Source: Deltaproteobacteria bacterium GWC2_55_46 (lineage in GTDB: Bacteria > Desulfobacterota > GWC2-55-46). Taken from it: a DNA stretch of 64,000 nucleotides. Position numbers and translations under genes: made by a program. The stretch lies in contig LVEI03000001.1 of the NCBI GenBank assembly GCA_001595385.3, forward strand, positions 2,137,501-2,201,500, given 5' to 3'. Under the pieces are notes generated by a model. That model searched no databases and was not told the DNA's origin. It saw nothing but the letters and a program-made list of their open reading frames with translations. Within the stretch, counting starts at the first letter, position 1; each line of letters opens with the position of its first letter. Positions 24,845 through 32,485 of this stretch are shown here, one piece after another.

Positions 24845-26053
24845 TCAGTAGGCGAACTGCAGGTTGGCGAATGCCTGGCTGTTCGTCCTTTTGCCGTTGC
24901 CGTCATCGTCAAGGTCATAGACGTATAAGGCCATGGCCCTGATGTTCGGGCGTATCGACCAGATCACGCCGGGGGTGATGAGCCCCTTCTCGATCGTCGG
25001 GTCGTCGTCGGATTCGACCCTCTCGTAGCGGAGCGCCGCGGCAAGTTTCGGGTTTATGATGTAGTTCGCCTCTATCCCGTAGCCTGTGTGCTCGCGTTCC
25101 GTGCCGGCGAAATTCCAGTTGTCCTCATCGCCCAAGACGTAGAATCCGTAGAGGCTAAGGTTGCGCCACTCGAAATCGGCCCCGATGATGGTGAAGTTGA
25201 ATTCGTTCTTGACGTTTGTCGAGTTGGTGTCAGTGCCGGAGTAGTACTGGACAGATACGTTGCTGGCGGAAAACTCGCCCATGCCCACAGCGTCAAGCCT
25301 CAGGGTCGCCCAGTAGTTGAAGTTCTCGTTGGCGTCAGTGTTAGTTGAGCCTGAGGTCAGGCCGGCCCCTACAAAGACCGGGCCCTGGTAGCCGTAGTAC
25401 TCTATGGCGTCAGGGGCGCCGCCGCTCGTGACCCTGTCCAGGCCGCTGCTGCTGCTGCTGGTGCTCACGGCGTAGCCGATGTAGGCCGGGTCGAGGAAGC
25501 GCTTCTGGTTGGAGACTGAGAGCCATTCCGTGTTGGTAAGGTGGCCGACGCGGATGTTGGCAAGCGAGGTGCCGCCGAGGTTATGGAAGCCTACGGCGTA
25601 ATTGCTGGTCGAGCCGTTCTTAAGTGAGTTCTCCACCCACAGCGACAGGTTCTTCCAGACCGATCCGGCCGCGTAAAGGTAGAAGTCTTCTCCAGTGCCT
25701 ATGGTGTAGTCGGTCCCGGTCTGTCCGTTGTCGAGCGTCTGGTCGACCTCAGCCTTGACGACGGTCATCTTGCCTCTGATCGAGAGAAGGTCGAGGGCCG
25801 ATTCAAAATCGAGCTTGGTAGTTGGCTCATCCCCACCTGCCGCGATCTGGAAGCCGTTACGCAAAAAGTTGGTGCCGAAGGTATTGAGCCGTGGGAAGAC
25901 GGTGTGGCAGTTGGTGCAGGACATATTGTGTTTTCTTGCGAAGGACGGGACCGCTTCGGAAGGCGCTGGCATCATAAGTGACAGTCCTATTGCCGTGAGC
26001 AGCGCTATCCCCAACAGCAGACTCTTTCCCGCATACAAATGTTTTTTCATCAA
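24845..26053 (-). CDS. Cyc2-like fused monohaem cytochrome-outer membrane porin
   Basis: 402 residues. Signal peptide (about 1-34, KKHLYAGKSLLLGIALL ... SEA), then VPSFARKHNMSCTNCHTVFP with a single c-type haem site Cys46-Cys49-His50, followed directly by NTFGTNFLRNGFQI and about 340 residues of alternating beta-strand sequence ending in FANLQFAY (terminal aromatic, as in outer-membrane barrels). The PSFAR-x4-MxCxxCH-x-x-FP-x-L-xx-FG-x-x-F-x-x-NG block is the signature I associate with Cyc2, the fused cytochrome-porin of Fe(II) oxidisers. It should carry electrons across the outer membrane; direction and substrate cannot be told from sequence. A GGGGGT site lies five bases before the ATG. It is monocistronic. 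Confidence 0.8.
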   Translation of the reverse strand: MMKKHLYAGKSLLLGIALLTAIGLSLMMPAPSEAVPSFARKHNMSCTNCHTVFPRLNTFGTNFLRNGFQIAAGGDEPTTKLDFESALDLLSIRGKMTVVKAEVDQTLDNGQTGTDYTIGTGEDFYLYAAGSVWKNLSLWVENSLKNGSTSNYAVGFHNLGGTSLANIRVGHLTNTEWLSVSNQKRFLDPAYIGYAVSTSSSSSGLDRVTSGGAPDAIEYYGYQGPVFVGAGLTSGSTNTDANENFNYWATLRLDAVGMGEFSASNVSVQYYSGTDTNSTNVKNEFNFTIIGADFEWRNLSLYGFYVLGDEDNWNFAGTEREHTGYGIEANYIINPKLAAALRYERVESDDDPTIEKGLITPGVIWSIRPNIRAMALYVYDLDDDGNGKRTNSQAFANLQFAY

Positions 26054-26264
26054 TTACCCCCGGTTAAGGTTTTTTGCCGCGGCAGGTGGATGCAAGACGC
26101 GACTGTACCGTTCATAGTCAAGCAAAGTTATTGAAGATTGTCAAGCGCCTGGCAGCGGAAAAGCGGACAGGCCGTGACAGCCCTGTTCATATGGGCCTTC
26201 ATTACTGCTGGAATGGATCGAATGAAATAGTATAATAAGATATCGACAGCTTGCAGGAGATACT

Positions 26265-27134
26265 GTGCCGATGGCGACCGTAAAAGAACTTAAAAGGCAC
26301 CTTGACCGCCTCTACAGGGCATTTGACCTCGGGTTCCTCTCTTCCGACCCGCTTGAGTTCGTCCATAAGTACGACGACCCAGCTGACCGGGAGATAGTCG
26401 GCCTCATCGCGACATCACTTGCCTACGGCAGGGTCGAGGGCATTAAAAAGAGCATAGCCAGGGTGCTGGCCGTGGCAGGCCCTTCGCCTTACAGGTTTAC
26501 GAAAAGGTTCGACCCGCGTAGTGGCGTTGCCCTCTTTGCCGGGTTCAGGCACAGGTTCAATACCGGAGAAGATATAGCCTGCCTCTTCTGGTTCGCGAGA
26601 CAGATGATCGAGGAGAAGGGGTCGGTAGGCGGCTATTTCCTCAAGGGATACTCCCCTGGCCACAGGAACGTCAAAGAGGCGCTCTCCTGTTTTTCAGAGA
26701 ACGTCCTGGCCCTCGATTCTTCGGCTGTCTACGGGAAAAAGGCGCTGCCCAAAAAGGCAGGGATCAGGTTCTTTTTCCCGAACCCCAGGGACGGAAGCCC
26801 GTGCAAGCGCCTCAACCTCTATCTCAGGTGGATGGTGAGGAGGGGAGACAAGCTCGACTTCGGCCAGTGGACCGGGGTTGGGCCGGATAAGCTCGTGATC
26901 CCGCTCGATACCCATATAGCGAGGATATCTCGGAATATCGGGCTTACCAGGAGGGCAAGCCCTGACTGGAAGATGGCGGAGGAGATAACCGAGGCCCTGA
27001 AAGAGCTTGACCCGGAAGACCCGATAAAGTACGACTTTGCCATCTGCAGGCTCGGCATACTGGAAAAATGCCCGAAAAAGGCCGACTTATCCAAGTGCAG
27101 CAGCTGCCTCATAAGGCGGATATGCGTGCTTTAG
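26265..27134 (+). CDS. TIGR02757 (DUF2400) family protein
   Basis: 289 residues matching the conserved TIGR02757 family: LYRAFDLGFLSSDPLEFVHK, DREIVGLIATSLAYGRV, MVRRGDKLDFGQWTG, DKLVIPLDTHIARISR and the C-terminal CPKKADLSKCSSCLIRRICV. The four Cys are spaced C-x8-C-x2-C-x5-C, like the iron-sulphur loop of endonuclease III, and LDTHIARISRNIGLT corresponds to the VDTHVKRV helix of Nth. The family therefore looks like a divergent HhH-GPD repair protein; no activity is established. GTG 26265 has AGGAG five bases upstream; ATG 26271 is two codons later. Nth itself lies 1.2 kb downstream. Confidence 0.85.
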   Translation: MPMATVKELKRHLDRLYRAFDLGFLSSDPLEFVHKYDDPADREIVGLIATSLAYGRVEGIKKSIARVLAVAGPSPYRFTKRFDPRSGVALFAGFRHRFNTGEDIACLFWFARQMIEEKGSVGGYFLKGYSPGHRNVKEALSCFSENVLALDSSAVYGKKALPKKAGIRFFFPNPRDGSPCKRLNLYLRWMVRRGDKLDFGQWTGVGPDKLVIPLDTHIARISRNIGLTRRASPDWKMAEEITEALKELDPEDPIKYDFAICRLGILEKCPKKADLSKCSSCLIRRICVL

Positions 27135-27326
27135 CGGCTTGACCGACCCCGTTGGTTTGCCATTGAAGATAAACTTTGACAGGGCAAGGTTTATTGGGGT
27201 AACATTTGCCAGACTTCATAAAATTCAGCGTTCATGTAAGGCCCTTCAAAGGTCGAGGGACGGTTGGCGGAGCGTTTAGTGCAGACTACAGGACTCAAAG
27301 AGCGGAAGACCCGGGAAAGCCAGGTA

Positions 27327-28301
27327 ATGCATATAGAGGAAGTATTTGACCTCATAAAGGATGAGATAGCCGCCATGGAGCAGGGGTTCAAGGCGAACCT
27401 CAACTCCAACGTCTATCTGGTAAGCAAGGTCGGGGAGTATATACTCAAGAGCGGGGGAAAAAGGTTCAGGCCCATGGTGCTGCTCCTCGCCTCAAGGCTC
27501 TGCGGCTACAGCGGCGAGAAGCATATCCCGCTTGCCGGTGTCGTCGAGTTCATCCACACAGCGACACTCCTCCATGACGACGTCGTCGATAACGCGAACC
27601 TGAGGAGGGGGAGCGCATCGGCCAATACCGTCTGGGGGGAGGGGGCGAGCATACTCGTCGGCGACTATCTCTTCTCGAAGGCCTTTTACCTGACCGTCAA
27701 GTACGGTGACCTGAGGGTCCTCCAGGTCCTGTCAGAGTCGACGACCCGCATGGCCGAGGGCGAGGTGCTGCAGTTATTGAAGCACAGCGACGCCGGGACG
27801 ACCGAGAAGGAGTACCTGGACGTGGTCACGAACAAGACCGCCGTCCTCATATCATCGGCGGCCCGCATAGCCGGTGTGCTTTCAGGGGCCGGGCAGGGAA
27901 AGGAAGAGGCCCTCGCTAACTACGGCATGGGCTTAGGTATAGCCTACCAGCTCATGGACGACTGCCTCGATTATGTCTCTACCGACGAGGACCTCGGAAA
28001 ATCCGTGGGCAACGACCTCAAGGAAGGCAAGGTCACGATGCCCCTTATAAGGGCCAGCGGCCTTGCCACAGAGGCTGAGAAGGAGATCATCCGGGAGGCC
28101 GTCGAGGGAGACGAGCTAAACCAGGCACAGCTCGATCAGGTCATCTCCATAATAAGGAAGTACAAGGGTATCGAGTACACCATAGAACGCGCCAGTGCCT
28201 ATATAGATGCCGCAAAGAGGGAGCTCGACATATTCGAGCCGACCATCGAGAGGGCGGCGCTCCTGGCCGTGGCTGATTTCGTCATCGAAAGGACGTACTG
28301 A
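27327..28301 (+). CDS. ispB: Trans-polyprenyl diphosphate synthase (octaprenyl/heptaprenyl type)
   Basis: Elongates isoprenoid diphosphates to make the quinone side chain. 324 residues. First Asp-rich motif LLHDDVVDNANLRRG, GKRFRP near the N-terminus, second Asp-rich motif LMDDCLDYVSTDEDLGKSVG, then KEGKVTMPLI. The Met at 27327 (MHIEEVFDLIKDEIAAMEQG) matches the normal beginning of the family; an upstream TTG at 27264 would add 21 residues. Chain length cannot be fixed from sequence, so the gene symbol is approximate. It is 26 bases ahead of nth and reads the same way. Confidence 0.88.
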   Translation: MHIEEVFDLIKDEIAAMEQGFKANLNSNVYLVSKVGEYILKSGGKRFRPMVLLLASRLCGYSGEKHIPLAGVVEFIHTATLLHDDVVDNANLRRGSASANTVWGEGASILVGDYLFSKAFYLTVKYGDLRVLQVLSESTTRMAEGEVLQLLKHSDAGTTEKEYLDVVTNKTAVLISSAARIAGVLSGAGQGKEEALANYGMGLGIAYQLMDDCLDYVSTDEDLGKSVGNDLKEGKVTMPLIRASGLATEAEKEIIREAVEGDELNQAQLDQVISIIRKYKGIEYTIERASAYIDAAKRELDIFEPTIERAALLAVADFVIERTY

Positions 28302-28327
28302 GCCGGAAATCCCCGAGGGGGTACGCC

Positions 28328-28978
28328 ATGGACAGGAAAGAGAAGGCCGCGAAGGTCCTGGGCATACTCGAAAAAGAATTCCCGGACGCGAGATCTGCCT
28401 TAGAATACAAAAACCCGCTTGAGCTCCTCATCTCGACTATACTTTCAGCGCAGGCAACAGACAAGCTCGTCAACAAGGTAACCCAATCCCTCTTCAAAAA
28501 ATACAGGACGGCAAAGGACTATGCCGCCTCGGCCTTGTCTGACCTTGAAGGCGACATAAGCTCGATAAACTTCTACAGGAACAAGGCCAGGAACATAAAG
28601 GCCTGCTGCGGGAAGCTCGTCGAGCTGTACGGCGGCGATGTGCCTGCCACACTCGATGGGCTTACGGCCCTGCCTGGGGTCGGAAGGAAGACAGCCAATA
28701 TCGTCCTGGGGAACGCCTTCGGCAAGGACGCCCTCGCCGTTGACACCCACGTAAAGCGCGTATCGCAAAGGCTCGGCCTCACCTCAGCGGACGACCCGGA
28801 CAAGATAGAGGCCGACCTGACGTCGATAATACCTCCAAAGAGGTGGACAAAGGCCACCCACCTTTTGATCCTCCACGGCAGAAAGACCTGCAAGGCTGTA
28901 AACCCTGATTGCGATAACTGCCCCATCCAGGCCTACAGCGTTTATTTCAAGGAAGTCTACAGCAAGAAAAAGAAGTAG
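28328..28978 (+). CDS. nth: Endonuclease III (Nth) with an altered iron-sulphur loop
   Basis: Base-excision repair glycosylase/AP lyase, 216 residues. Helix-hairpin-helix and catalytic Lys: ALPGVGRKTANIVLGNAFGK; catalytic Asp: AVDTHVKRVSQRLGL. The C-terminal cluster loop should be C-x6-C-x2-C-x5-C. Here Cys188, Cys195 and Cys198 are in place but the fourth position, residue 204, is Ser (codon AGC at 28937-28939, one base from TGC). The catalytic residues are intact. The protein may hold a cluster with a Ser or another ligand, hold none, or the base may be a sequencing error. Start ATG 28328 follows a GGGGGTACGCC site. Confidence 0.93.
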   Translation: MDRKEKAAKVLGILEKEFPDARSALEYKNPLELLISTILSAQATDKLVNKVTQSLFKKYRTAKDYAASALSDLEGDISSINFYRNKARNIKACCGKLVELYGGDVPATLDGLTALPGVGRKTANIVLGNAFGKDALAVDTHVKRVSQRLGLTSADDPDKIEADLTSIIPPKRWTKATHLLILHGRKTCKAVNPDCDNCPIQAYSVYFKEVYSKKKK

Positions 28979-29014
28979 CAGCCTGAGCAAATCTGTGTTT
29001 TTCAGTAACCTGGC
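28979..29014 (+). repeat. Fragment of dispersed repeat family B (copy 3)
   Basis: CAGCCTGAGCAAATCTGTG followed by TTTTTCAGTAACCTGGC, the same end sequence as the family B copy at 32317-32474. It begins at the base after the nth stop codon. Confidence 0.65.
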
Positions 29015-29033
29015 AGGTCCTGACGAGCTCCGT

Positions 29034-30797
29034 TTATGCCGCCGTGAAGGCGAAGCCCCTCGACTGGCATTTTACGAGGCTGGCATAGTATCCGCCTGTC
29101 TTTAAAAGCTCCTTGTGGCTTCCGGCCTCGATGATCTGCCCGTCCTTCAAGACCAGTATCCTGTCCGCGCCCGCTACCGTTGAGAGCCTGTGGGCTATGA
29201 CAAGGGTGGTCCTGCCCCGCATGACATCCTCGAGGGCCAGTTGTACCGCCAGTTCGGATTCGGCGTCAAGGGCGGAGGTCGCCTCGTCGAGTATCAGTAT
29301 TGGAGGGTCTTTTATAATGGCCCTCGCGATAGAGAGGCGCTGTCTTTCGCCCGCGGACAGGAGGCAGCCGCGCTCTCCGATGACCGTCTCGTAGCCTTTC
29401 GGCAGGCGTGTTATGAAGTCATGGGCACGGGCGGCCTTCGCCGCGCTGACTATCTCGCCGAGGCTCGCCCATGGCTTTCCGTAGGCGATGTTGTTGTTGA
29501 CGGTATCGTTAAAGAGGAGCGCGTCCTGGGATACGACACCTATCCTTGCCCGGAGCGAGCGCTGCTTTAAGTCTCTCAGGTCGATCCCGTCAATTCTTAT
29601 CGAGCCTTGCGTCGGGTCATAGAGCCTTTGGATGAGCGCCGCTATCGTTGTTTTTCCGGCGCCGCTCGGCCCAACGAGGGCCACGCATTCCCCGGGGGCC
29701 AGGCGGAACGTCAAGTCGCTCAGGACAGGATTTTCGCTGCGATAAGAGAAGCTTACGCCGTCGAATAGCACGTCGCCCTTGAGCGTTTTTACCGGGACGG
29801 CCTGGGGCGCATCCGACATGTGGTCGTGAGCGTCAAGTATCGAAAATATTATGCCGAGTGATACCGTGGCCTTGCGCATCGTCTGGTAGACCCCGGTGAG
29901 GCCCTGCACAGGGGTAAAGAGTCCTGTAGCGTACCCGAGGAAGGCGACCAGGGTGCCGGCTGTTATCTCGCCATTGATGACGAGGTAGCCCCCGTACATA
30001 AGCGCCGATACCTTCGCGAGCACGCCGATTATGTTCTTGGCCGCGCTGACGCCGGTATCTATGCCCACGCCCTTCAGGACCATCTGGTTGGCGCTCGCTA
30101 CCCCGCTCATGAACCTCGTCTTTTCGGCCTCTTCCATGGCGAAGCTCTTTACCGTGAATATCCCGGTCAATACCTCGTTGAAGCGCGAGAATATCCCGGT
30201 CCAGCGCTCGACGAGCATGCGCTCCCGCTGTGTCTGTTCATCGGCGGCCCACATCCCGATGAGCGCTGGCAGGGGCGCGAAGAAGAGCACTATAAAAGAG
30301 AGCCTCGGGTCGAGCGTGAACATGACGGCGAGCGAGATGAGAAGGTATACTATCCCGGGGAAGACGTTGAAGGCGATATCAGAGATGGCGCCAACGAAGC
30401 CGTTTACGCCCCTGTCGAGCTTGGTCATTATGCCGCCTACGGTCTGGTCCCTGTGATAGGCAACGGGGAGGGTATGGAGGCGGGAGACGGTCGCCTCCAG
30501 GATGCCGTGGTTGACGTCGAGCCTCACCCTCCAGGCAAGCCAGTTTGAAAGGGCCCCGACGCCCTCCCGGATGACGTTCAAGGCGATGAGCATCGCCACA
30601 CCCTGGACGAGGGCCATCACTACCCCTGTGCCGAGCTTGTCAAAGATGTATTTCATGGCAAGGGGCTCAAGCGCGCTGAGGGCGGCTATCATCAGAGTGA
30701 GGAGCATGATGGCCGCGAGCGCCACCTTGTGTGGAAAGATGAACCCGAGGGCCCTTCGGGAGTGGCGCAGCCAGTCTCCGTTATTGGGGGTCTGCAT
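29034..30797 (-). CDS. ABC exporter with fused membrane and ATPase domains
   Basis: Half-transporter of 587 residues working as a homodimer in the inner membrane. Six transmembrane helices lie in about 1-320 (type 1 exporter fold), then the nucleotide-binding domain: Walker A VGPSGAGKTT, Q loop VSQDALLF, signature LSAGERQRLSIARAI, Walker B ILILDEATSALD and switch His AHRLSTV. The signature is LSAGE instead of LSGGQ, a conservative variant. The membrane part (RRALGFIFPHK, TLPVAYHRDQTVGGIMTKLD) resembles MsbA/NdvA-type lipid or glucan exporters. It is divergent from the dehydrogenase at 30927. The substrate is not predictable. Confidence 0.9.
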   Translation of the reverse strand: MQTPNNGDWLRHSRRALGFIFPHKVALAAIMLLTLMIAALSALEPLAMKYIFDKLGTGVVMALVQGVAMLIALNVIREGVGALSNWLAWRVRLDVNHGILEATVSRLHTLPVAYHRDQTVGGIMTKLDRGVNGFVGAISDIAFNVFPGIVYLLISLAVMFTLDPRLSFIVLFFAPLPALIGMWAADEQTQRERMLVERWTGIFSRFNEVLTGIFTVKSFAMEEAEKTRFMSGVASANQMVLKGVGIDTGVSAAKNIIGVLAKVSALMYGGYLVINGEITAGTLVAFLGYATGLFTPVQGLTGVYQTMRKATVSLGIIFSILDAHDHMSDAPQAVPVKTLKGDVLFDGVSFSYRSENPVLSDLTFRLAPGECVALVGPSGAGKTTIAALIQRLYDPTQGSIRIDGIDLRDLKQRSLRARIGVVSQDALLFNDTVNNNIAYGKPWASLGEIVSAAKAARAHDFITRLPKGYETVIGERGCLLSAGERQRLSIARAIIKDPPILILDEATSALDAESELAVQLALEDVMRGRTTLVIAHRLSTVAGADRILVLKDGQIIEAGSHKELLKTGGYYASLVKCQSRGFAFTAA

Positions 30798-30857
30798 AAG
30801 GCGCTTTCCAGTTCAAAAACGAATAGTTATAAAATATGGAGATTGTAAGTACCCTTA

Positions 30858-30873
30858 TGTGACTAAAGTTACA
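30858..30873 (+). promoter_or_regulatory. CRP/FNR-family-like operator between the ABC exporter and the dehydrogenase
   Basis: TGTGA-N6-TTACA, one mismatch from the CRP consensus TGTGA-N6-TCACA. Its centre (30865.5) is 61.5 bases before 30927, where a transcript from the extended -10 element TGATATACT (30912-30920) would begin. That is the classical class I activator spacing. No good -35 box is seen, which fits activator dependence. Regulator identity is unknown. Confidence 0.4.
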
Positions 30874-30926
30874 AAGGAGATTTTTTTGAGGGTGCGTTGC
30901 CAATATGCTTTTGATATACTCGGGGT

Positions 30927-31880
30927 ATGAAGGCGATAGTATTTGATGGCGGATTGAGATTGGAAAAGGGTTATCCCAGGCCTGTGCCAGGCCCCGGAGA
31001 GGCCCTTGTAAAAGTGGCCCTTGCCGGTGTCTGCTCTACCGACCTGGAGATCGCGAAGGGCTACATGGGCTTTAAGGGGGTGCCGGGGCACGAGTTCACG
31101 GGAACGATCGTCGAGTGCGACGACGAAAGGCTCAATGGAAAGCGGGTAGCGGGGGAGATAAACCTGGGCTGCGGCCGCTGCGAATATTGCAGGCACATGC
31201 TGGAGAACCACTGCCCTTCGAGGAAGGTGCTCGGGATATCGGGTAAGGACGGCGCCTTTGCCGAATATCTGACCCTGCCGTTTAAAAACATCCACCCCTT
31301 GCCCGATTCTATCACAGATGAAGAGGCTGTCTTCACCGAGCCGCTCGCCGCGGCCTACGAGATACTCGAACAGGTGAGGGTAGACGAAAATACGAGGGCG
31401 TGCGTCCTGGGCGACGGCAGGCTGGGCCTCCTTGTGGCTGAGGTCATGGCCGCAACCGAATGCTCGCTCGTTGTCATCGGCAGGCACGAGGAGAAGCTAC
31501 AGCTCCTTAAGGCGAGGGAGATACCGGCGAGGACGAGCCCTGAGGGGCTTGAAAAACAGTTCGACCTCGTCATCGACTGCACCGGGAGCGAGGACGGCCT
31601 GACGGCAGCGCTTGACCTTGTAAGGCCGACAGGCACGGTAATACTCAAGACGACTCTGGCAAAGCGTGGCGGGGCAGACCTGAACAGGGTCGTCATAGAC
31701 GAGATAACCCTGCTGGGTTCAAGGTGCGGCCCGTTCCCGCCCGCCCTCGCGGCCCTTGAGGAGAAGAGGGTTGACGTAAGGCCCCTTATATCGAGGGTCT
31801 TTTCTCTCGATGAGGGGGTAGAGGCGATAGGGCACGCCTCCGGTAAGGGCGTGCTCAAGGTCCTCATAAGGATGGAGTAA
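30927..31880 (+). CDS. Zinc-type medium-chain alcohol/polyol dehydrogenase
   Basis: NAD(P)-dependent dehydrogenase of 317 residues. Catalytic zinc residues: GVCSTDLEI (Cys), GHEFTG (His-Glu); structural zinc Cys cluster NLGCGRCEYCRHMLENHCPS; cofactor-binding domain from about 150 with VLGDGRLGLLVAEVMAAT (G-x-G-x-x-G variant). Somewhat shorter than the usual 340-350 residues. Resembles threonine/sorbitol dehydrogenase relatives; substrate unknown. The ATG is about seven bases behind a TATACT -10 element, so the mRNA may have almost no leader. The PilZ gene follows after four bases, so they are cotranscribed. Confidence 0.88.
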   Translation: MKAIVFDGGLRLEKGYPRPVPGPGEALVKVALAGVCSTDLEIAKGYMGFKGVPGHEFTGTIVECDDERLNGKRVAGEINLGCGRCEYCRHMLENHCPSRKVLGISGKDGAFAEYLTLPFKNIHPLPDSITDEEAVFTEPLAAAYEILEQVRVDENTRACVLGDGRLGLLVAEVMAATECSLVVIGRHEEKLQLLKAREIPARTSPEGLEKQFDLVIDCTGSEDGLTAALDLVRPTGTVILKTTLAKRGGADLNRVVIDEITLLGSRCGPFPPALAALEEKRVDVRPLISRVFSLDEGVEAIGHASGKGVLKVLIRME

Positions 31881-31884
31881 AAAA

Positions 31885-32316
31885 ATGGACAAGCTCTTCC
31901 TGGACAGCCACGGCGAGGCGGTAGAGTGGGACGGCAGGGAGAGGAGGGAGAAGGTCCGTTTCCCCGTATGCCTTGCGGTAGAGGTCAACGGGCGTTCAAG
32001 CGAGAGTTGCGCGGACTTTATCCTGAATATCTCCAGGGCAGGGATATTCATACTGACCGAAAACCCGCTTGAGAAGGGTACGAAGGTCAAGCTCAGGTTC
32101 TCCATACCCCCGGAGGAGAAGGCCTTAAGCGAGTTCTCCATACCCCCGGAGGAGAAGGCCTTAAGCGAGTTCGATGGTGTCGTGGTCGGGGCCAATAGAG
32201 ACCCCGGGTATCCGAAGGGTATGCACATCAAGATAATCGATAGCGGCCCGGATGAGCTCAAAAGTCTGGAGGCATATCTGGAAGGCAGGAAGCATCTGCT
32301 CGATACCGAGGCGTGA
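31885..32316 (+). CDS. PilZ-domain protein with an internal 12-residue duplication
   Basis: Probable c-di-GMP receptor of 143 residues. The binding signature is present: an Arg-rich RERREKVRFPV (R-x3-R) after a short N-terminal segment, and later NISRAGIF (the D/N-x-S-x-x-G element). Between them, FSIPPEEKALSE is repeated exactly twice in tandem through a 36-base DNA duplication (32098-32133, 32134-32169), which lies in a strand-loop of the barrel. Start ATG 31885 has GGAG about nine bases upstream, four bases behind the dehydrogenase stop. Whether the insertion still allows folding is unknown. Confidence 0.88.
   Translation: MDKLFLDSHGEAVEWDGRERREKVRFPVCLAVEVNGRSSESCADFILNISRAGIFILTENPLEKGTKVKLRFSIPPEEKALSEFSIPPEEKALSEFDGVVVGANRDPGYPKGMHIKIIDSGPDELKSLEAYLEGRKHLLDTEA
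32098..32169 (+). repeat. Exact 36-bp tandem duplication inside the PilZ gene
   Basis: Two identical, in-frame 36-base units starting TTCTCCATACCCCCGGAGG. The absence of any difference between the copies suggests a recent slippage or unequal-exchange event, or an assembly artefact. Confidence 0.95.
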
Positions 32317-32474
32317 GCAGGCATGAAATAAGTCCATCTGCTCCGTTGTCTTCGTCGCCGGCTACTGCGGCGTACGTAAAAAGTACGCCTCAGTCATCAA
32401 ACGGCGAGAATCGCCTGGTGTATGGATCTTTTTGAGCAGCCTGAACGAAATCTTTGTTTTTCAACAACCTGCTC
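32317..32474. repeat. Dispersed repeat family B, copy 1
   Basis: About 158 bases between the convergent PilZ and hypE genes. Shared with 51661-51824: an AAGTCCATCTGCTCCGTTG-like block, a conserved hairpin GGCGTAC (32369-32375) with GTACGCC (32383-32389) and seven-base loop, and the end block AGCCTGAACGAAATCTTTG plus TTTTTCAACAACCTGCT. No coding capacity. It probably acts as a mobile non-autonomous element or REP-like sequence. Confidence 0.75.
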
Positions 32475-32485
32475 TAAGGCAAAAC

